A stretch of 64,000 bases of DNA from Corynebacterium kalinowskii. Lineage in GTDB: Bacteria; Actinomycetota; Actinomycetes; Mycobacteriales; Mycobacteriaceae. The position numbers and the translations under genes are program-made. The stretch lies in assembly GCF_009734385.1 (NCBI RefSeq), contig NZ_CP046452.1:1798001-1862000 (forward strand). Reading direction: 5' to 3'. Below are positions 58,642 to 64,000 of this stretch, in pieces (within the stretch, counting starts at the first letter, position 1; each line of letters opens with the position of its first letter). A model generated the notes under the pieces. It was not told where the DNA came from. It did no database searches and worked only from the letters and a program-made list of their open reading frames with translations.

Positions 58642-60138
58642 TTAGGCTGGCTCGACCTTGACGGTCTGGCTGCGGCCACCGACGGTGACCTTGTACTGGA
58701 TTGGTTCTTGCACTGCGTTGGAAGCTCCGGAGGCAGCAGCCTTCTCCTTTTCGAGCTGCTCTGCAGTCTTTCCGACGTTCTTTGGTCCTTCAGGGCGAGC
58801 CTTGAAGAAGCCTGGCGCAACGCCCGGGAACAGCGCGTTGGTCAAGACATCCTCGTCGGTGCCGTCAAAGCCCTCAAGTGCCGCAGCCTGCTCCTGCAGA
58901 CTGCCCCATTCTGGTTCGAGCAGGTCAGCTGGGCGGCAGGTGATGGCTTCCTTCTTGGTCTGTTGCGCAGCCTGCTCGATTAGCTCAGGATTGCGCTCGC
59001 CGATGCACTCGCCGTAGTAGCCGAGCATGAGGTCGGCGAACTCTGCGGTCATGACCTTGTAGCGGCCCATCAGGACGTTGAACACAGCCTGGGTGCCGAC
59101 GATCTGGGAAGACGGAGTCACGAGAGGTGGGTATCCGGCGTCCTTGCGGACAACAGGTACTTCGCGCATCACTTCGTCGATGCGGTCGCCAGCGCCCTGG
59201 GCGCGCAGCTGGGACTCCATGTTGGAGAGCATGCCGCCCGGGATCTGGGAGAGGAAGATGTTGGTATCGACCAGAGTCTTGGACTCGAATTCTTTGTACT
59301 TCGGGCGCACTGCCTTGAAGTGGTCGCGGATCTTGATCAGTTTGTCCATATCAAGATCCGTGTCGTACTCGGTACCTTCGAGCATCTCGACCAGGGATTC
59401 GGTCGGGTTGTGGCCCGGGCCGAGGGACATGGAAGAAATGGCCGTATCGACGACATCGGCTCCGGCTTCAATGGACTTCATCAGCGTAACTAGCGTTACG
59501 CCGGTAGTTGAGTGGCAGTGGACGTTGATCTGGGTGTCCTCGCCGTACTTATCCTTGATGCCCTTGACAATGTCGTAGGCAGGCTGTGGCTTGAGCAGCG
59601 CAGCCATGTCTTTGAGCGCAATGGAGGAGGCGCCCATGTCCAGCAAGCGACCTGCTTGCTCGATGTAGCCTTCCACCGTATGCAGCGGGGAGACGGTGTA
59701 GCAGATCGTACCCTGGGCGTGCTTGTCAACCTTGGTCACGGCGTTCATCGCGCGCTCGAGGTTGCGAGGGTCATTGAGTGCGTCGAAAACGCGGAAGACA
59801 TCCATGCCGTTTTCTGCGGACTTTTCGACGAACTTGTCCACCACCATGTCCTCGTAGTGGCGGTAACCCAGCAGGTTCTGGCCACGTAGGAGCATTTGCA
59901 GGCGGGAATTAGGCATCAACTTGCGGAACGTGCGCAGGCGCTCCCATGGGTCTTCATTGAGGAAGCGGATGCAGGAGTCGAATGTCGCACCGCCCCAGCA
60001 CTCGACGGACCAGAATCCAGCTTGATCGATTTCTTCACAGATTCCGACCATGTCTTCCATCGCCATGCGGGTGGCCATGAGGGACTGGTGGGCATCACGG
60101 AGGGCAACTTCAGTAACACCAATTTTTCGTGGGCTCAT
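58642..60138 (-). CDS. Transcarboxylase 5S subunit
   Basis: This 498-residue pyruvate/oxaloacetate carboxyltransferase has a TIM barrel with metal ligands: Asp15 in TEVALRDAHQSLMATRM, the carbamylated lysine in SIALKDMAALLKP and the His pair in INVHCHSTTGVTLV. SMSLGPGHNPTESLVEMLEGT and the C-terminal domain (residues ~300-440) follow, then a linker ending YKVTVGGRSQTVKVEPA. The P. freudenreichii 5S has 505 residues. No OadB membrane pump is encoded nearby, which argues against a sodium-pumping oxaloacetate decarboxylase. The ATG at 60138 is used. It is the first gene of the operon, behind a promoter with repeated motifs. Confidence 0.92.
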   Translation of the reverse strand: MSPRKIGVTEVALRDAHQSLMATRMAMEDMVGICEEIDQAGFWSVECWGGATFDSCIRFLNEDPWERLRTFRKLMPNSRLQMLLRGQNLLGYRHYEDMVVDKFVEKSAENGMDVFRVFDALNDPRNLERAMNAVTKVDKHAQGTICYTVSPLHTVEGYIEQAGRLLDMGASSIALKDMAALLKPQPAYDIVKGIKDKYGEDTQINVHCHSTTGVTLVTLMKSIEAGADVVDTAISSMSLGPGHNPTESLVEMLEGTEYDTDLDMDKLIKIRDHFKAVRPKYKEFESKTLVDTNIFLSQIPGGMLSNMESQLRAQGAGDRIDEVMREVPVVRKDAGYPPLVTPSSQIVGTQAVFNVLMGRYKVMTAEFADLMLGYYGECIGERNPELIEQAAQQTKKEAITCRPADLLEPEWGSLQEQAAALEGFDGTDEDVLTNALFPGVAPGFFKARPEGPKNVGKTAEQLEKEKAAASGASNAVQEPIQYKVTVGGRSQTVKVEPA

Positions 60139-60204
60139 GTCCCTAAGGTTAGGTGAGCTGGTAGCTAGCTGCAGGCCAGATTCCCTTCCGTGCACGTCTC
60201 AGCG

Positions 60205-60288
60205 GTTATATTCAAAGTGTGACCTGGACAAACTAGGTGCAAATCGGTGCCATACTTCACAGTGACCTTGGACATAACCGTCCGGTTA
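60205..60288 (-). promoter_or_regulatory. Promoter and repeated operator-like sites of the transcarboxylase operon
   Basis: On the minus strand TATAAC (60205-60210) is a candidate -10 box. GTGACCTGGACA (60219-60230, plus-strand reading) overlaps the -35 position and recurs as GTGACCTTGGACA at 60262-60274, 43 bases away. A palindrome TAACCG-TC-CGGTTA follows at 60275-60288. Together they look like regulator sites. The protein that binds is unknown. Confidence 0.5.
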
Positions 60289-60303
60289 CGTGGTTTTCCC
60301 GCT

Positions 60304-60576
60304 TTAAGAATGACGTTTTGAGTCTGCTTGTGTGAGTTTGAGGAGCACTGGCCCACGAGAACCCTGCGCCCCACTGCAACCGGTGGACTGGCCACACGAA
60401 CCACAGCCGGAGCTCGGACAGGACGACAATGATTCCCTGACTAGGCCGCCGCTGAGCTCGAGATCCTCGAGAATCAGCTGGACCGTCCCCTGACGCAGAC
60501 CCGTCTTAGAAGCGATCCGTTCGACAGTCGTGACACCGCTAAGAATGGCCTCTCGCACTTTTTCGGTAGGGGTCAC
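60304..60576 (-). CDS. feoC: FeoC-like winged-helix protein with Cys cluster
   Basis: This protein has 90 residues from GTG 60576, which overlaps the feoB stop by 4 bases (GTGA). It begins VTPTEKVREAILSGVTTVER and includes a winged helix (IASKTGLRQGTVQLILEDLE). CPSSGCGSCGQSTGCSG follows, four cysteines as in FeoC-type [Fe-S]-binding wings. FeoC regulates or stabilises FeoB. It is the third gene of the feo operon. Confidence 0.82.
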   Translation of the reverse strand: MTPTEKVREAILSGVTTVERIASKTGLRQGTVQLILEDLELSGGLVRESLSSCPSSGCGSCGQSTGCSGAQGSRGPVLLKLTQADSKRHS

Positions 60577-62504
60577 AGGAAAACCTTGAGAAGTTGGAAT
60601 GCCAACACTGCGAGCAGCCACGAACCCACAAACTGCACTGCGAAACCAAACAGTGTCCACTTGGAACCAATTTCACGGCGCTGGGCAGCGATGGTGGCCA
60701 CACACGGCGTGTAGGACAGCATGAAGATCATGAAAGCCCAGACTGCAGCCAGGGTGTGCCCACCAGAAGCCTGTTCGAAGTCTTGCCGAATCTGCTGGGA
60801 TAGCGCGCTTTCTGCCTGTGCCTCCGGGGCTTCGTCGGTCACATCTTCCACGGCATACACCTGCGACCATGTCGATATAACGGCTTCCTTGGCCACGAAC
60901 CCAGTAATCAGTGGCCCCGTCAAGGTCCAAGAACCGAAACCTGCAGGCTTGAATACTGGCGCGATGGCCTCAGAAACGACACCGTAGGCAGAATCCGCTG
61001 GCGGAACTTCCGCAATCGCGTGGTCGCCTCGCACAGGAATCGCCATCAGCAGCCACACGACGATCACTGTGGTAACGATGATGCCGCCTGCGGTCTGTAG
61101 GAAGCCTTTCAAGCGAAGCCACGTGACCGAGCTGGCCATCCGAATTGTGGGCAGCTGATAGGTCGGAAGGTCGATGACCAGAGCTTCACTTGGCATGGCC
61201 TTCCACAAGGTGTTCCGCAGCACGAGACCGGTCACCACGATGAGCAAGATGGAAAGCACATACATGGCGAACACGGCGCTCGCCGCATGACCAGGGAAGA
61301 AGATCGTGGCCAGCATGAGGAACACGATCAGGCGCGCGGAACACGAAGTAAATGGAATGAGCAGCGCCGTGAGTATTCGGTGTTTAGCGCTGCCCAGCAC
61401 CCGAGTAGCTGAGATCGCGGGCACGTTGCAGCCGAAGCCGACCACGATAGGAATGAATGCCTTGCCAGGCAGCCCAATCGCGCGCATCACCCGGTCAGTA
61501 ACGACGGCAGCTCGCGCCATATAACCCGAGTCCTCAAGGACTGCTAGGCAAAGGAACATGAGGGCGAGCAGCGGGGCAAATGTCAGGACCATGCCGACGC
61601 CGCCAATGAGGCCGTCGACAAGCAGCCCGGTGAGCAGCGGATGATCCAGCCCCAACGCGACGAGCCCATCCCCCACTACCCCGCCGAACCAGCCGGTGAT
61701 GAGCGTTTCAAGTCCGTCTTGGAGCGGCGCGGCAACGGTGGTGGTGATGGTGAACACGAGCCACATGACAGCTAGGAACAGAAGTGGTCCGACGATCGGG
61801 TGCAGCGCGACGGCGTCGATACGCTGCGTGAGCGTCGTGCGCGGCTCACCCTCGCTGACCGCAGCATGAGTGGCGGCGTCGAGGTCGGCAAAGCGCTTGT
61901 CGACGTCCGAGTCCGCGCGAAGCTGTAGTTTCGGGCGATCCAACTGTGCGAGCACAATTCGTTCGAGCTCATCCAAGCCCTGAAACTTGCGACCATTGAC
62001 TCCAACTGTCGGGATGCCGGTCGCCTTTTCCAATGCTGCCAAGTCCACCGAAATGCCTTGCGCTTCGGCGACGTCCTGTTTGGTCACAGCGAGGACGAGG
62101 CGATAAGGCTGCTCAGCGATTTGGAACGCCAAGTTTAGCCCGCGGGCCGGCGCAGTCGCGTCAACGACCACGATGGCGAGATCGGGACGCTCCGTTTCGG
62201 GACGCTCGATGAGCATCTCTCGGGTGAGTTCTTCGTCCGGGCTGAGCGGATCCAAGGAGTACGTGCCAGGGAAATCGATGACATCAAGAGTTTGGTGGGG
62301 AGTGCGCCACACACCACGGCTAACCTCTACCGAGGTGCCCGGCCAGTTGCCCGTCTTAACTTTGGCACCGGTCAACGCATTAAAGGTGGTTGACTTTCCG
62401 GAATTGGGCGCACCGACCAACGCGACGATCTGCGAGCCTTGAGGGGCTACTGCTGTCGTGGCGGTGGCGTGGCAACTAGGTGCGCTGGAGATTCCCCCGC
62501 TCAC
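60573..62504 (-). CDS. feoB: Ferrous iron transporter FeoB
   Basis: This 643-residue membrane protein has an N-terminal GTPase: G1 GAPNSGKSTTFNALTG (31-46), G2 around NWPGTSVE, G3 DFPGTYSL and G4 TKQD. The nucleotide-exchange spacer follows, then ~9 membrane helices with two Gate motifs (AVLEDSGYMARAAVVTDRVM near 325-345 and GFGCNVPAISATRVL). Cytosolic Fe(II) uptake is expected. Its ATG overlaps the feoA stop by 4 bases. Confidence 0.95.
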   Translation of the reverse strand: MSGGISSAPSCHATATTAVAPQGSQIVALVGAPNSGKSTTFNALTGAKVKTGNWPGTSVEVSRGVWRTPHQTLDVIDFPGTYSLDPLSPDEELTREMLIERPETERPDLAIVVVDATAPARGLNLAFQIAEQPYRLVLAVTKQDVAEAQGISVDLAALEKATGIPTVGVNGRKFQGLDELERIVLAQLDRPKLQLRADSDVDKRFADLDAATHAAVSEGEPRTTLTQRIDAVALHPIVGPLLFLAVMWLVFTITTTVAAPLQDGLETLITGWFGGVVGDGLVALGLDHPLLTGLLVDGLIGGVGMVLTFAPLLALMFLCLAVLEDSGYMARAAVVTDRVMRAIGLPGKAFIPIVVGFGCNVPAISATRVLGSAKHRILTALLIPFTSCSARLIVFLMLATIFFPGHAASAVFAMYVLSILLIVVTGLVLRNTLWKAMPSEALVIDLPTYQLPTIRMASSVTWLRLKGFLQTAGGIIVTTVIVVWLLMAIPVRGDHAIAEVPPADSAYGVVSEAIAPVFKPAGFGSWTLTGPLITGFVAKEAVISTWSQVYAVEDVTDEAPEAQAESALSQQIRQDFEQASGGHTLAAVWAFMIFMLSYTPCVATIAAQRREIGSKWTLFGFAVQFVGSWLLAVLAFQLLKVFL

Positions 62505-62782
62505 AGCTGTACGTCGAGTTGACGCAGCGTGTCGCGGTCAATGGCATAGCGGGCAGTGCCGATCGTGACGATCCGGCCACCACCGGCAACTTTTTGCCCC
62601 AACTTCACGCTGGTGCCAGGGCGAAGGCCGAGTTCTTGCAAACGCATAGCAAGGGCAGGGTTGCGCTGTATGGCTCGCTCCAAACAGCATTCCGGAAGGC
62701 TGGCAAGGCACCCCACTGGGGCCTTGTCTGCGGAAATGCAGTCTTTTCGGACACACACGGTGTCCACCGAACGCTGAAACAT
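62501..62782 (-). CDS. feoA: FeoA with Cys-rich N-terminal extension
   Basis: This protein has 93 residues from ATG 62782; an alternative GTG at 62800 adds six. The SH3-like FeoA domain (about 40-93) reads RLQELGLRPGTSVKLGQKVAGGGRIVTIGTARYAIDRDTLRQL. The first ~35 residues contain five cysteines (VCVRKDC, VGC, PECC), which ordinary FeoA proteins of ~75 residues lack. It is the first gene of feoABC and follows a DtxR-type box. Confidence 0.88.
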   Translation of the reverse strand: MFQRSVDTVCVRKDCISADKAPVGCLASLPECCLERAIQRNPALAMRLQELGLRPGTSVKLGQKVAGGGRIVTIGTARYAIDRDTLRQLDVQL

Positions 62783-62838
62783 GTCGTTTGCCTTTGCCAC
62801 TGGTTTCGCGACCCAAGTTAGGATCGCCTGTTCACATC

Positions 62839-62857
62839 ATGGTTAGGCTTACCTTAG
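62839..62857 (-). promoter_or_regulatory. DtxR-type iron box upstream of feoA
   Basis: ATGGTTAGGCTTACCTTAG fits the 19-base DtxR consensus in both half sites, 57 bases before the feoA start, so iron repression is expected. Confidence 0.8.
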
Positions 62858-62907
62858 CAGGAAGAGACACATCAATTCAATAGGGGTTTTTCATTTACAA
62901 CATAGAC

Positions 62908-63666
62908 CTATTGCGTAATTGGTTTTTCGATAGGTTTAAACGGCTTCACGATCTTGTGCTGCACCAGCCACCTAACCAGCAAATAGGCGAGCACGCAGGA
63001 CAAAGCCTTATCCAAGGGGTCGCTCGGATGAGTGAAGTCTTGGAAGATGCCGACCCAATTGGAAAGCACTTGGTCTCCGATGACAAAAGTCCGCGGATCG
63101 AATTCGTCGGCGAGTGAAGCTGCAAAGAGAATTTGCATCGGCGCGTACACCATCGACGACACCGCTCCGATTAAGAATCCCGAAGTCGCGGCGAGCGACA
63201 ACCGGGAGAACCCGCCAATCCGTGTGAAATAGCCGGCCAGCCAGGCGATAGTAATACTTCCGATCGCAAAAAGCACCCCGTGTGGGCGCCACGGAAAATT
63301 CAACAGCTCACTGAGTGCGGCAGAAGCAGCTCCTGCAGACGGTCCGAGCAAAACGGCGACTGTCACTGAACCGATGACGTCAAGGTAGACCGGTGCCGGA
63401 ATCTTGAAAAAGTAGTGCGCCACCAAGGCATCGAGACTTGCACCCAGGAAAATGATGAGGAGTTGCCTCCAATTGAGCCCACGCCACATTGCAGCAATCG
63501 ACAACACACAAACCGCTGCCACGATGAAGAATTGGTTTCGAACTGGCGGAATTGAGAGGTCCGCCACCCACTGCACCTGTGGCCGAGCGATTGACAAGTA
63601 GACCCAGCTGCCGACCAGAAGCACAAATGCAGCCAATTGAAAGGCTACTGATATTCCTCTTCCCAT
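62908..63666 (-). CDS. ECF transporter S component
   Basis: This 252-residue protein has six or more hydrophobic helices. It carries features of the ECF-type substrate-specificity subunits, including GASLDALVAHYFFKIPAP, YLDVIGSVTVAVLLGPSAGAASAALSE and the conserved HGVLFAIGSITIAWLAGYF. The ligand (vitamin or metal) cannot be told. The ATG at 63666 (MGRGISVAFQL) has AAAGGGAG upstream. No ECF ATPase or T component is encoded in the window. Confidence 0.75.
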   Translation of the reverse strand: MGRGISVAFQLAAFVLLVGSWVYLSIARPQVQWVADLSIPPVRNQFFIVAAVCVLSIAAMWRGLNWRQLLIIFLGASLDALVAHYFFKIPAPVYLDVIGSVTVAVLLGPSAGAASAALSELLNFPWRPHGVLFAIGSITIAWLAGYFTRIGGFSRLSLAATSGFLIGAVSSMVYAPMQILFAASLADEFDPRTFVIGDQVLSNWVGIFQDFTHPSDPLDKALSCVLAYLLVRWLVQHKIVKPFKPIEKPITQ

Positions 63667-63834
63667 CGACGGAGTGCTCCCTTTCAACACTTGGGGACAT
63701 ATCAATAGTGCAAATGACCAGAGTACCCCGGGGTTTTAAGGTTCAGCTGAGACGAAATGAAGCGTTGTTTAGATAAGAAACGCCTTATTTCGAAGGCAAC
63801 CACAAGTGCAGCTCCCCCACGGAACGTGCTGGTG

Positions 63835-63999
63835 TTACAACTCAGCCGACTTCTTGAAATCTTCAAAGAGAGCAGCTCGCTCTTCCAGTTGGTCCAGGTC
63901 TGCGAGATAGCTGTTCGCAGCTTCGGCAGCCCAGCGCGCAGGGCTCGATTCGGTGCCTAGCTCACTCGATTCTGCAACCTGGAGTTCTGCTTGTGCACG
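63835..63999 (-). CDS. C-terminal end of a further gene (runs off the window)
   Basis: The minus-strand frame is open from the window edge to a TAA at 63835-63837, giving the last 54 residues. They are acidic and helical (AEAANSYLADLDQLEERAAL then FEDFKKSAEL), consistent with a coiled-coil tail. The base composition and codon pattern look coding, unlike the plus-strand frame. Family unknown. Confidence 0.55.
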   Translation of the reverse strand, partial: RAQAELQVAESSELGTESSPARWAAEAANSYLADLDQLEERAALFEDFKKSAEL

Positions 64000-64000
64000 C

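Noticed and set aside
57071..60138. Sodium-pumping oxaloacetate decarboxylase
   Set aside because: The 5S-like and biotin carrier genes would fit, but there is no OadB-type membrane subunit nearby and a separate 12S carboxyltransferase is present.

Overview
The window is chromosomal DNA from a Corynebacterium species. The evidence is high but not extreme G+C, a Corynebacterium-type citrate synthase, SerC, CspB, Rpf and FkpA, an actinobacterial ssrA whose tag ends RDYALAA, DtxR-type iron boxes, and several families largely confined to corynebacteria (DUF2771, DUF3239, DUF6928-like). From memory, the gene order hisN, prfB, ftsE, ftsX, smpB, siderophore ABC genes, rpf, cspB, serC, gltA, fkpA, accD3, mctC matches the chromosome of C. 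glutamicum, so most of the window is core genome with a few insertions. I cannot name the species.

Layout. 1-0.7 kb: end of an unrecognised gene, a long hairpin and a broken tRNA-Arg-like 3' half, suggesting the edge of an integrated element. 0.8-8.8 kb: Tat-secreted DUF1906 protein, a PBP/beta-lactamase-like protein, a DUF485-MctC monocarboxylate transporter pair, a CtpE-type P-ATPase, EchA6-like crotonase and an aldo/keto reductase. 8.9-16 kb: small XRE regulator plus membrane protein, accD3-malic enzyme, fkpA, gltA, serC. 16-24.6 kb: sepH, DUF6928-like, TrmH-family methyltransferase, NCS2 purine permease, folate genes pabAB-pabC, DUF3027, a glutamine cyclotransferase lipoprotein, DUF2771. 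24.6-28.5 kb: cspB, a c-di-AMP (ydaO) riboswitch controlling an rpf gene, and a second DUF485-MctC pair. 28.5-33.7 kb: small proteins, then a helicase-associated protein, XPB-type helicase and DUF3239. 34.1-39.7 kb: one complete rRNA operon on the minus strand with promoter, 23S processing stem and terminator. 39.8-43.8 kb: DtxR-regulated siderophore ABC importer. 44-48.3 kb: a single-chain 1222-residue PurL and ssrA. 48.4-56 kb: DUF488, smpB, ftsX, ftsE, prfB, two inositol-phosphatase-family enzymes including hisN, and a secreted trypsin-like protease. 56.4-60.1 kb: a full Propionibacterium-type transcarboxylase operon (5S, 12S, small subunit, 1.3S biotin carrier). 60.3-63.7 kb: feoABC with a DtxR box, an ECF S component, and the end of one more gene.

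Functional themes are: (i) short-chain acid and central carbon metabolism (two MctC pairs, gltA, malic enzyme, AccD3, transcarboxylase), with GlxR-like sites before both MctC operons; (ii) iron uptake (siderophore ABC and Feo, both behind DtxR boxes); (iii) translation rescue (ssrA, smpB); (iv) cell division and resuscitation (ftsEX, sepH, rpf). The least expected items are the transcarboxylase operon with its repeated promoter motif, the single-chain PurL, cysteine-rich N-terminal extensions on FeoA and on one siderophore permease, and a hairpin that buries the start codon of the TrmH gene. I found no CRISPR array, complete insertion sequence or obvious new defence system.
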